Source: Clostridium sp. (GTDB taxonomy: Bacteria > Bacillota > Clostridia > Acetivibrionales > Acetivibrionaceae). From it: DNA of 10,551 bases. The stretch's first letter is position 1. Every line of letters starts with the position of its first letter. Shown piece after piece: positions 1-6,634 of this stretch. The DNA is taken from the NCBI GenBank assembly GCA_012841175.1, contig DUVG01000163.1:1-10551 (forward strand), read 5' to 3'. The notes beneath the pieces were generated by a model. That model was not told the origin of the DNA, did not search any database, and worked only from the letters and a program-made list of their open reading frames with translations. The translations under genes were made by a program, and so were the position numbers.

Positions 1-423
1 AAATATTTTTATACTCTCTGCTGCATCGTCTCCCACCATATGTTCAATTCCAACATACAAATCTTCAGTATTTTCCCTAACTATAACAAGATCAATATTA
101 TCATATCGTGTAGGTATTCCACTATATGTCTTTATCGGCCTCAAGTTTGTATAAAGATCAAGCTCTTTTCTAAGGGTAACATTAACACTTCTAAAACCTT
201 CGCCTATAGGAGTGGTTATTGGCCCTTTCAGGGCAATTTTATTCATTCTAATAGAATCAATAACATGCTCCGGAAGGGGTGTTCCACATTCCTCCATTAC
301 GTCAATTCCAGCATTTTGAACATCCCAATGAATTTTTACTCCTGTAGAATCAATTATTTTCTTTGTTGCAGATGTAACCTCTGGTCCTATACCATCTCCT
401 GGTATTAAGGTAATTTTATGCAT
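1..423 (-). CDS. icd: Isocitrate dehydrogenase, N-terminal 141 residues (cut by window edge)
   Basis: The product belongs to the isocitrate/isopropylmalate dehydrogenase family and would oxidatively decarboxylate isocitrate to 2-oxoglutarate in the cytoplasm. It begins MHKITLIPGDGIGPEV, the family's N-terminal signature. The substrate residues known from E. coli IDH are all present: Ser79 and Asn81 (in RSVNVTLRK), Arg85, Arg95 (in NLRP) and Arg116 (in VIVREN). The S-x-N-x-x-x-R pattern favours isocitrate over 3-isopropylmalate. The start at 423 follows AAGGAGG (429-435) with a 5-base gap. The cofactor-determining residues lie in the missing C-terminal part, so NAD versus NADP use cannot be decided here. 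The gene lies 140 bases downstream of parC on the same strand but has its own candidate -10 element. It is 5' complete and 3' truncated by the window. Confidence 0.93.
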   Translation of the reverse strand, partial: MHKITLIPGDGIGPEVTSATKKIIDSTGVKIHWDVQNAGIDVMEECGTPLPEHVIDSIRMNKIALKGPITTPIGEGFRSVNVTLRKELDLYTNLRPIKTYSGIPTRYDNIDLVIVRENTEDLYVGIEHMVGDDAAESIKIF

Positions 424-491
424 TTTTTCCTCCTTGTACATTACTCCATATTATTCTACTATTTCCCTTTCTAATTCCAAAAATCCTTCTT

Positions 492-497
492 ATTATA
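492..497 (-). promoter_or_regulatory. Candidate -10 element for icd
   Basis: The minus strand reads TATAAT, a perfect consensus -10, about 69 bases upstream of the icd start codon. No good -35 hexamer sits 16-18 bases upstream, where the sequence is only AT-rich. Transcription would start near 485 and give a leader of about 60 bases. The call rests on the hexamer and its position alone, so read-through from parC remains possible. Confidence 0.4.
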
Positions 498-563
498 CAA
501 TATACTTTTACATTAAATTTTAGAGTTTATTCATGTTTTGTATTTAAATTGCCTGGGGTAATT

Positions 564-2747
564 TTACTCTAAAAACTTCAGTTGTGTATCTTCTTCATCT
601 TCTTCTCTTAAATAATATCCTACAGCTGGTATATTTTTTGTCCTGTAATAATCAAAATCCTTAATATTGGTATCTTCTAAAGTCTTTACACTAGTCATTG
701 CACTTTCTTTTTTCGCTTTTAACACCTGTACCCCTTGAGAATTTCTAGTTGATTTAGCATTTATTTTTGAAGTATCAAAAATAAGCACTTTATTAAGGCT
801 GCTAAATGCAACCAGTTCAACATCTTCTAAAATATGCGACATATAAATAAGAGTTGATACATCGCTGTAAGCATTAGCAAGTTTTTTCCTGTTTGTTTTT
901 GTCTCATAACTTTTCAAACCTATCTTAGCTACCTTTCCGTTTTCAAAGGCAAATATCATATATCCCTTGTAATCGTCTGTTACAGCAATATATATTATTT
1001 CTTCCTCTTCTTCTAGTTCTAAAAGATTTGCTAAATATATTCCTAAACTGCTAGCTTTACAATCTTCAATTTCAAATAATTTCAACTTATATACAGTGTG
1101 CCTGTTTGAAAACAGAAGTAATTCTGATTTATTACGTCCTTCAACTTCTTGAATTATTTCATCATCTTCTTTAAGTTTTTGCTCTGGATTTCCTCTCAAA
1201 GAAGTTAGTGCTATTTTCTTTAAATAATTGTCCTTTGTTAAAAACAGTTTTAAATTATAATCCTCTATTAAGTTCTCGTGAGTTATTTCTTCAATGTGCT
1301 CCTCATGGATTATCTCAGTTTTTCTAGGTTTCCCATATTTTTTAGCCACATCCTTTAGCTGCTTTATTATTATCTTTTTTATCTTTTTCTCACTGGCTAA
1401 AATATCTTTAAGTTCATTTATACTATTTTGGAGACTCTCAATCTCACTTACCCTGTTTAATATATATTCTTTATTAAGATTTCTAAGCTTTATTTCAGCA
1501 ACAAATTCTGCCTGCAGCTTATCTATTCCAAAGCCCTCCATTAAGTTTGGAACTACAAGTGCATCTTCTTCTGTATTTCTGATTATTCTAATTGCCTTAT
1601 CAATATCTAAAAGAATCTTTTTTAATCCCAGTAATAAATGCAGCTTATCAGACTTTTTCCCAATATCATAAGCAGTTTGTCTTTTTATACACTCAATCCT
1701 AAATATTACCCATTCTTTTAAAACATCTTTTACTCCTAGTACTTTAGGATGCCCATTAATTAAAATATTAAAATTACAGCTAAAACTGTCTTCTAGCGTG
1801 GTAAATCTAAATAACTTTTCCATTAAAATATCTGGTTCTGTATTCTTTTTTATGTCAAGGGCTATTTTAAGACCCTTTAAGTCTGTTTCATCCCTTACAT
1901 CCACTATTTCTTTTATTTTATTGTTTTTTATAAGGGCAATAATTCCATCCATTATAGCTTCTGTAGTGGTGGTATATGGAATTTCAAAAATCTCAATACA
2001 GTTATTTTTCTTGTCAAACCTATACTTAGCCCTAAGTTTAAAACTTCCTCTTCCGGTACTATATATTCTCTCAATATCCTTTTCATTGTATATAATTTGT
2101 CCCCCTGTAGGTAAATCCGGTGCTTTTAGATAATTTAAAATATCTATTTCCTCATTGTCTAAATATGCTATAGTAGCTTCACAAACCTCTTTCAAATTAA
2201 AACTACATATATTGCTTGCCATTCCTACGGCTATCCCCTGATTTGAATTAACCAAAATATTAGGATAGGTAGTTGGAAGAAGTACAGGTTCTTTCATTGT
2301 ACCATCATAATTGTCAACAAAATCAACGGTGTTTTTATCAAGATCTCTAAATAATTCTTCGCATATTTTCTCTAGTTTAACCTCTGTATATCTAGGTGCT
2401 GCAAATTTCATATCTCGGGAATAGTATTTTCCAAAATTACCCTTAGAGTCTATATACGGATGCAAAAGTGCATCATTTCCTCTTGTGAGCCTTACTAAAG
2501 TCTCATAAATTGCCATGTCCCCATGAGGATTAAGTTTCATTGTCTGACCTACTACATTTGCTGATTTTGTCTTTCCCCCTGTCAAAAGTCCCATTTTATA
2601 CATGGTATAAAGAAGTTTTCTATGAGAAGGTTTAAGACCATCTATTTCAGGAATTGCCCTAGAAACTATTACACTCATAGCATAGGGCATATAGTTACTT
2701 TCAAGTGTATCTACTATTTTTTGTTCAATTACATTATTTGAAGACAT
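564..2747 (-). CDS. parC: Type IIA DNA topoisomerase subunit A, ParC/GrlA-like
   Basis: This is the DNA-cleaving and religating subunit of a type IIA topoisomerase, partner of the ParE-like subunit encoded just upstream. Order: winged-helix domain with catalytic Tyr120 and neighbouring Arg119 (AAPRYTEV), tower domain with the DNA-bending Ile172 (GIAVGMASNI), coiled coil at about 340-480, and a beta-pinwheel-type C-terminal domain from about 498. The 727-residue length is somewhat short for GyrA. At the first blade, where gyrase has QRRGGxG, residues 519-529 show no such box, so topoisomerase IV activity is more likely than supercoiling. Oddities: the quinolone-site Ser of E. coli GyrA (83) is Met78 and Asp87 is Glu82. 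The DVRDGLKP segment has lost one residue and reads EIDGLKP. The protein ends with an acidic cluster, REEDEED (714-720). The start at 2747 has an AAAGGTG ribosome site at 2757-2763. The family call is firm, the ParC versus GyrA label less so. Confidence 0.9.
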   Translation of the reverse strand: MSSNNVIEQKIVDTLESNYMPYAMSVIVSRAIPEIDGLKPSHRKLLYTMYKMGLLTGGKTKSANVVGQTMKLNPHGDMAIYETLVRLTRGNDALLHPYIDSKGNFGKYYSRDMKFAAPRYTEVKLEKICEELFRDLDKNTVDFVDNYDGTMKEPVLLPTTYPNILVNSNQGIAVGMASNICSFNLKEVCEATIAYLDNEEIDILNYLKAPDLPTGGQIIYNEKDIERIYSTGRGSFKLRAKYRFDKKNNCIEIFEIPYTTTTEAIMDGIIALIKNNKIKEIVDVRDETDLKGLKIALDIKKNTEPDILMEKLFRFTTLEDSFSCNFNILINGHPKVLGVKDVLKEWVIFRIECIKRQTAYDIGKKSDKLHLLLGLKKILLDIDKAIRIIRNTEEDALVVPNLMEGFGIDKLQAEFVAEIKLRNLNKEYILNRVSEIESLQNSINELKDILASEKKIKKIIIKQLKDVAKKYGKPRKTEIIHEEHIEEITHENLIEDYNLKLFLTKDNYLKKIALTSLRGNPEQKLKEDDEIIQEVEGRNKSELLLFSNRHTVYKLKLFEIEDCKASSLGIYLANLLELEEEEEIIYIAVTDDYKGYMIFAFENGKVAKIGLKSYETKTNRKKLANAYSDVSTLIYMSHILEDVELVAFSSLNKVLIFDTSKINAKSTRNSQGVQVLKAKKESAMTSVKTLEDTNIKDFDYYRTKNIPAVGYYLREEDEEDTQLKFLE

Positions 2748-2808
2748 CTTCTCTTCACCTTTCTATAAAACTTTCTCTAATTATCTAATCCAAAACTTTT
2801 AGAAAATT

Positions 2809-2850
2809 AAAGCAAAATAGCTTAAATTTAAATCTTAGGCATTTTGCTTT
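2809..2850 (-). terminator. Hairpin between parE and parC, possible weak terminator or processing site
   Basis: Perfect 10-base arms AAAGCAAAAT (2809-2818) and ATTTTGCTTT (2841-2850) face each other. After a one-base bulge at 2819 the pairing continues with GCTTAA (2820-2825) against 2835-2840, including one G-U pair. On the minus strand the hairpin is followed by AATTTTC, a poor U-tract, so full termination is doubtful. It may lower parC transcription relative to parE, or act as an RNA-processing or stability element. A weak promoter-like pair (TTGATA at 2850-2855, TTTAAA at 2827-2832, 17-base spacing, minus strand) overlaps it and could give parC its own transcript. Confidence 0.45.
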
Positions 2851-2869
2851 ATCAAATTTATTTTTTAAA

Positions 2870-4849
2870 TTAGCTTACATCTACCATATCTAAATATTTG
2901 TAGCCATTTTCCTCTATATATGCTTTTCTTCCCTGCAAATCGTCTCCTAACAGTATTCCAAAATATTTTTCAGTTTTCTCAATATCATCTGGTACAACTT
3001 TAATAAGTTTTCTTGTCTTTGGATTCATGGTTGTCTGCCACATCATTTCAGGCTCATTTTCCCCAAGTCCCTTTGAACGTTGAATGGTGTACTTGCCTTT
3101 TAATTTTGATACTATTTCATTTTTTTCTCTGTCAGAATAGGCAAAGTAGGTTTTATCTTTAGAAGTTATTTCAAAAAGTGGTGATTCAGCAATAAATACT
3201 TTCCCAATTTGAATCAGTGTGGGAACTAGCCTATAAATCATTGCCAATATTAAAGTTCTTATCTGAAATCCATCAACATCAGCATCTGTACATATTATTA
3301 TTTTGCTCCATTTAAGATTGTTAATATCAAAGGTATTAAAATCTTTATTGCTTTTAGTTTTAATTTCCACTCCACATCCTAGAACCTTTAAAAGATCTAT
3401 AATTATATCATTTTTAAAAATACTGTCATATTCAGCTTTTAAACAATTAAGAATTTTACCTTTAACAGGAATTATCGCCTGAAATTCTGCATCTCTTCCA
3501 AGCTTACATGCACCTAGTGCAGAATCTCCCTCAACAATATATAGTTCTCTTTTTTCTATATCTTTTGTCCTACAATCTACAAACTTCTTTACTCTATTGG
3601 ATATATCAATATTTCCGTTAAGCTTCTTTTTTATATTTATTCTTGTCTTTTCAGCTTTTTCTCTGCTTCTCTTGTTAACAAGAATTTGTTCAGCTATTTT
3701 ATCAGCTTCCACTTTGTTTTCAATAAAATAAATTTCCAATTGTTCTTTTAAAAACTCTGTCATTACTTCTTGAATAAATTTATTTGTTATAGACTTTTTC
3801 GTTTGGTTTTCATAGCTTGTTTCAGTTGAAAATGAATTGGTTACTAGTATCATGCTGTCCTGTATGTCTTGAAAAGTAATTTTAGACTCGTCCTTATTAT
3901 ATTTTCCTAAAGATTTAATATACCTGTCTATTTCATATACAAAAGCATTCTTAACAGCCCTGTCTGGAGAACCTCCATACTCCAAAAAACTAGAGTTATG
4001 GTAATATTCCAACATGTTTATTTCATTATTAAAACAAAAAGCTATCTCCATTTTAACTTTATACTCAGGCTTGTCCGCCCTATCCCTGCCCTTTGTAGTT
4101 TTTTCAAAAAACTGAATATCTGTAAATGACTTATCTTCTGAAACTTCTTTTATATAATCAACTATACCATTTTCATAACAATATTCAAAAGTCTCACCTG
4201 ACTCTTCATCATGTAAAATAAATTTCAAGCCTGCATTTACAACAGCCTGCTTTTTTAAAGTGTTGGTATAGTATTCAAGGGGTATATTTATGTCGGTAAA
4301 AACCTCTAGATCAGGTTTCCATTTAATTATTGTACCTGATTTGTCATAGCTGGCTTCCTCTTTTTTTAATCCCCCTATGTTTTCACCTTTTTCAAAGTGC
4401 AGGGTAAATTTATATCCCTCTCTAAAAACTGTAACATCCATGTGTTCAGAGCTGTATTGGGTCGCACAACTTCCAAGTCCATTTAATCCAAGACTAAATT
4501 CATAATTTCCACCAGCATTATTTTTATATTTTCCTCCTGCATATAACTCGCAAAAAACCAATTCCCAATTATATCTTTTTTCTTGTTCATTATAGTCTAA
4601 GGGTATTCCTCTTCCATTATCTTTCACTGTAATTGAATAATCCATATGTCTTATAACTTCAATAGTATTTCCATATCCTTCTCTTGCCTCGTCTATGGAG
4701 TTTGAAAGAATCTCAAATACAGAGTGCTGACACCCTTCAATTCCATCTGAACCAAAAATAACAGCAGGTCTTAGTCTTACTCTATCAGCACCCTTTAAGG
4801 ATGTAATGCTGCTGTTGCCGTATTTTTTTGTTGTATCCTTTTTTACCAT
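2870..4849 (-). CDS. parE: Type IIA DNA topoisomerase subunit B, ParE/GrlB-like
   Basis: This is the ATP-hydrolysing, TOPRIM-bearing subunit that pairs with the downstream ParC-like protein. The GHKL ATPase comes first: Glu46 and Asn50 (FEILSNSIDEA), the DNGRGIP motif at 77-83, AGGKY at 104-108, GLNGLG at 121-126 and the QTK loop at 349-351. The TOPRIM domain carries Glu440 (VEGDSALG) and the acidic cluster Asp522/Asp524/Asp526 (TDADVDG), followed by RSKGLGE at 591-597. Arg143 (VFREGYK) aligns with the Arg that contacts coumarin drugs in E. coli GyrB. All catalytic residues are intact. The protein is nevertheless divergent: RKRPGMYIG of typical GyrB is RLRPAVIFG, and EGDSAGG is EGDSALG. At 659 residues it matches ParE and Gram-positive GyrB length and lacks the insert of E. 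coli GyrB. The start at 4849 follows AGGGGTG with an 11-base gap. It is first gene of the parE-parC unit, behind a strong promoter. Confidence 0.92.
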   Translation of the reverse strand: MVKKDTTKKYGNSSITSLKGADRVRLRPAVIFGSDGIEGCQHSVFEILSNSIDEAREGYGNTIEVIRHMDYSITVKDNGRGIPLDYNEQEKRYNWELVFCELYAGGKYKNNAGGNYEFSLGLNGLGSCATQYSSEHMDVTVFREGYKFTLHFEKGENIGGLKKEEASYDKSGTIIKWKPDLEVFTDINIPLEYYTNTLKKQAVVNAGLKFILHDEESGETFEYCYENGIVDYIKEVSEDKSFTDIQFFEKTTKGRDRADKPEYKVKMEIAFCFNNEINMLEYYHNSSFLEYGGSPDRAVKNAFVYEIDRYIKSLGKYNKDESKITFQDIQDSMILVTNSFSTETSYENQTKKSITNKFIQEVMTEFLKEQLEIYFIENKVEADKIAEQILVNKRSREKAEKTRINIKKKLNGNIDISNRVKKFVDCRTKDIEKRELYIVEGDSALGACKLGRDAEFQAIIPVKGKILNCLKAEYDSIFKNDIIIDLLKVLGCGVEIKTKSNKDFNTFDINNLKWSKIIICTDADVDGFQIRTLILAMIYRLVPTLIQIGKVFIAESPLFEITSKDKTYFAYSDREKNEIVSKLKGKYTIQRSKGLGENEPEMMWQTTMNPKTRKLIKVVPDDIEKTEKYFGILLGDDLQGRKAYIEENGYKYLDMVDVS

Positions 4850-4912
4850 AATTTTTTAGACACCCCTATATGTTTTTAACCACTCATACAATAAACTTTT
4901 CCTGAAATCTAG

Positions 4913-4940
4913 CTTATATCAAACTTGTTGCTTATGTCAA
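4913..4940 (-). promoter_or_regulatory. Housekeeping sigma-A type promoter for parE-parC
   Basis: The minus strand has a perfect TTGACA (4935-4940), a 16-base spacer and TATAAG (4913-4918). The spacer ends in TGA, giving an extended -10. This is the best promoter in the window. Transcription would start near 4906, leaving a leader of about 57 bases before the parE start codon. Confidence 0.75.
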
Positions 4941-4974
4941 GATGTTGGATTCTATAAAAAAATAGAAATTCTTA

Positions 4975-5003
4975 TTGCCAAAAATATATTTTTATAATAT
5001 AAT
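4975..5003 (+). promoter_or_regulatory. Sigma-A type promoter for the gene at 5155
   Basis: TTGCCA (4975-4980), a 17-base spacer and TATAAT (4998-5003) fit the consensus well. The -10 lies inside an inverted repeat with perfect 10-base arms, AAAATATATT (4981-4990) and AATATATTTT (5001-5010), which could be an operator or simply AT-rich sequence. The -35 elements of this promoter and the parE promoter face away from each other, about 35 bases apart. Confidence 0.5.
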
Positions 5004-5154
5004 ATATTTTAGGCTCAAAATTCCTTGCCATTATTGCCTTTCAATTTTTAAAGTCGTGTTCCAATAAGTGTTATCTAGGTTTATATGAAATCATATTCTG
5101 TAAAAGTTATTTAATTAACTATTAAACACTAACATATTAAAGGAGTGGATATTA

Positions 5155-5613
5155 ATGCAGGATTTATGTAATTCAAGACTTGATTGGGATGTTACAAGAA
5201 TAGACTCTATTTATCAAATTGAAATGCTAGATGTAAAGGATTTAGGAAACTATATTCACCATTATCTCCTTCCTAATCTACAAAAAAGTTATAAGCATAC
5301 AAAGCAATATCTTTCTGTCTCTTCACGTAAAAATATTTACAGCATCAAAAAGCTTTTAGCAGATTTAATTGAAAACCAAAGCCATATCCAAATATCTAAT
5401 CATGAAGATTATGGCTCTGAATTTTTTACTAAATATGAAGCCTTGTTTTTATTATCAGAAAGTTTGAACTTAATACAATTTTTCGCAGCAATTGTTAAGG
5501 AAAAATACAAAGACACTTATTGGAATTCCGATTACAAAGTGTTATTACAAACCATTATGAAATTAATACAAACCCTAAGAAAAGACATTGACCATCTTAT
5601 TGAATTTGAATAA
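5155..5613 (+). CDS. Hypothetical protein, 152 residues
   Basis: I do not recognise this family. The gene is probably real: it starts with ATG behind AAAGGAGTG (9-base gap after GGAG), has a plausible promoter upstream, and its codon use matches its neighbours. The product appears soluble and mostly alpha-helical, with no signal peptide, no membrane segment and no cysteine pair. It is rich in Leu, Ile, Lys and Tyr. The C-terminal half (about residues 90-150) has a heptad-like pattern of Leu/Ile that could form a helical bundle. It is transcribed divergently from parE, which may only reflect position. No function is proposed. Confidence 0.75.
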   Translation: MQDLCNSRLDWDVTRIDSIYQIEMLDVKDLGNYIHHYLLPNLQKSYKHTKQYLSVSSRKNIYSIKKLLADLIENQSHIQISNHEDYGSEFFTKYEALFLLSESLNLIQFFAAIVKEKYKDTYWNSDYKVLLQTIMKLIQTLRKDIDHLIEFE

Positions 5614-5706
5614 TCCTTGTATAATCTTCTCAAATCATTTATTTCTTATCATTCATTACATTTTTGAAAAATGACAAGTTTCGCTTATCTTTCCTATTGA
5701 GTCCAT

Positions 5707-5730
5707 TGTAAAAGTATTTACATTATTTTT
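5707..5730 (+). terminator. Weak AT-rich hairpin, possible terminator of the 152-residue gene
   Basis: TGTAAA (5707-5712) and TTTACA (5717-5722) form a 6-base stem with a 4-base loop, followed by TTATTTTT. The stem contains only two G-C pairs and would be weak. No better terminator is visible between 5614 and 5785. Confidence 0.25.
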
Positions 5731-5757
5731 ACTACATAAAAATTTAATTTATATATA
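5729..5757 (+). promoter_or_regulatory. Possible promoter for the LysM-CAP gene
   Basis: TTTACT (5729-5734), a 17-base spacer and TATATA (5752-5757) are a moderate match to the sigma-A consensus. Transcription would start near 5764 and leave a very short leader. A sporulation sigma factor could use CATAAAAA (5735-5742) instead, but its match to the sigma-E -10 is incomplete, so the promoter class is open. Confidence 0.3.
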
Positions 5758-5788
5758 AAAATATTACATGAGGTGATATTTTTATATG
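5752..5788 (+). repeat. AU-only inverted repeat enclosing the ribosome site and touching the start codon
   Basis: ATAAAAATAT (5755-5764) and ATATTTTTAT (5776-5785) are perfect inverted repeats, and pairing extends two more bases on each side (5753-5754 with 5786-5787), plus a possible U-G pair. The 11-base loop (5765-5775) contains the ribosome binding site GAGGTG (5770-5775). The AU of the start codon at 5786 pairs at the base of the stem. If the left arm is transcribed, this would be a weak, temperature-sensitive structure at the start site. If transcription starts near 5764, it could only act as a DNA dyad. Confidence 0.5.
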
Positions 5789-6394
5789 AAAAAAAGAATT
5801 GTTTTAGTACTATTATTTCTTTTAATGTTTACTTCAAATGCTTTTGCTCAACCTTTGCAATACACTGTTGTTCCTGGTGATTCCCTTTGGAAAATTGCTG
5901 TAAAACATCAAATTGATTTAAGCGAAATAATTTCAGCAAATCCACAGATTAAAAATCCTAGCCTTATTTATCCAGGGCAAAAAATAACAGTACCTAATAT
6001 TGACGATATTAAAGCACTTGAAAATGAAGTAATCAGACTTGTAAACTCTGAAAGAGCTAAAAAAGGGCTTCCAGCTTTAAAAGCTAATTGGCAAGTTTCA
6101 AGGGTGGCAAGATATAAATCTCAGGATATGATTGACAAAAATTATTTTTCTCATACATCTCCTACTTATGGATCGCCATTTAGAATGCTTGAAACTTTTG
6201 GAGTTTCTTTTTCAGCTGCTGGAGAAAATATTGCAATGGGACAAAGAACTCCTTCAGAAGTAATGAATGCATGGATGGGCTCACCGGGACATAGAAACAA
6301 TATACTAAGTCCATCATATACTGAAATTGGAGTTGGCCTTGCTAAGTCAGGCAATAGAAGATATTATTGGACTCAAATGTTTATTAAACCTTAA
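5786..6394 (+). CDS. Secreted LysM and CAP (SCP/PR1) domain protein, YkwD/SafA-like
   Basis: This is an exported, cell-wall or spore-envelope associated protein. A signal peptide (KKR, hydrophobic core, AFA|Q, cleavage after residue 21) leads into one LysM peptidoglycan-binding domain at 25-70. That LysM resembles the one in the spore protein SafA, including ANPQIKNPSLIYPGQKI. A bacterial CAP domain follows at about 78-200, with the conserved His123 (SHTSP), Glu147 (AGENIAMG), His169 (SPGHRNNIL) and Glu180 (TEIGVG), and an aromatic C-terminal strand YYWTQMF. The biochemical activity of bacterial CAP domains is not settled. At 202 residues it is compact, with almost no linker between the domains. 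The start at 5786 has GAGGTG at 5770-5775. It is probably a single-gene unit, ended by the terminator at 6440-6491. A sporulation role is an inference from the LysM type alone. Confidence 0.92.
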   Translation: MKKRIVLVLLFLLMFTSNAFAQPLQYTVVPGDSLWKIAVKHQIDLSEIISANPQIKNPSLIYPGQKITVPNIDDIKALENEVIRLVNSERAKKGLPALKANWQVSRVARYKSQDMIDKNYFSHTSPTYGSPFRMLETFGVSFSAAGENIAMGQRTPSEVMNAWMGSPGHRNNILSPSYTEIGVGLAKSGNRRYYWTQMFIKP

Positions 6395-6439
6395 ATTATT
6401 TTAAGTACTTTTGCTTACACTGAATATAGGTACAAATTA

Positions 6440-6491
6440 ATTAAAGGCAAAAAACCACATTTTCTAAGATATGTGGTTTTTTGCCTTTAAT
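6440..6491. terminator. Strong bidirectional rho-independent terminator
   Basis: Perfect 21-base inverted arms (6440-6460 and 6471-6491) enclose a 10-base loop. The GC-containing core, AACCACAT against ATGTGGTT, is followed by TTTTTT on the plus strand and, by symmetry, on the minus strand. It ends the LysM-CAP transcript and would also stop any antisense transcript. The dyad extends past the U-tract through GCCTTTAAT, so it is longer than termination needs. Confidence 0.92.
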
Positions 6492-6529
6492 AAGAGTTAG
6501 ATATTGCAAAATAAAAATTATAAAACATA

Positions 6530-6557
6530 TAGATAAAAATTCACAATTTGATATAAT
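6530..6557 (+). promoter_or_regulatory. Extended -10 promoter for sfsA
   Basis: A consensus extended -10, TGATATAAT (6549-6557), has a weak -35, TAGATA (6530-6535), 16 bases upstream. Transcription would start near 6564 and give a leader of about 70 bases before the start codon at 6635. It lies just after the strong terminator, so sfsA is likely transcribed on its own. Confidence 0.6.
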
Positions 6558-6634
6558 AGATTTGTTATAAAATTATTACATAGAAATTACAGAAAAATTA
6601 CAAAGAATATAAAGAATAAAATGGGAGTGCACAA

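Larger units (their letters stand above)
4850..5154. other. Divergent intergenic region between parE and the unknown 152-residue gene
   Basis: These 305 bases have no convincing gene. They hold the parE promoter (4913-4940, minus), a plus-strand promoter (4975-5003), an AT-rich dyad with 10-base arms (4981-4990 and 5001-5010), two copies of TTATTGCC (4973-4980 area and 5031-5038 area), and a short palindrome ATATGAAATCATAT at 5083-5096. If the plus promoter is used, the leader before position 5155 is about 145 bases, which is long for an otherwise simple gene. Confidence 0.6.

Noticed and set aside
40..408. Open frame of 122 codons on the plus strand
   Set aside because: It lies wholly antisense to icd, whose protein shows clear conserved motifs. 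The plus frame has no ribosome site and no recognisable protein.
547..563. Short hairpin AATTGCC / GGTAATT after the parC stop codon
   Set aside because: In the minus-strand RNA one pair is an A-C mismatch and no U-tract follows. Evidence is too weak to call a parC terminator.
518..574. Inverted repeat TTTTAGAGT / ACTCTAAAA at the end of parC
   Set aside because: The arms are 9 bases with a 39-base loop, there is no U-tract after it on the minus strand, and one arm overlaps the parC stop codon. It is a poor terminator and may be chance in AT-rich sequence.
1294..2133. Two plus-strand open frames with hydrophobic translations
   Set aside because: They are antisense to parC. The Phe/Ile/Ser-rich translation is what the complement of Lys/Glu/Asp codons in an AT-rich gene gives.
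5659..5673. Palindrome CATTTTTGAAAAATG after the 152-residue gene
   Set aside because: The central loop is one base, so the RNA stem would be short and almost all A-U. No U-tract follows.
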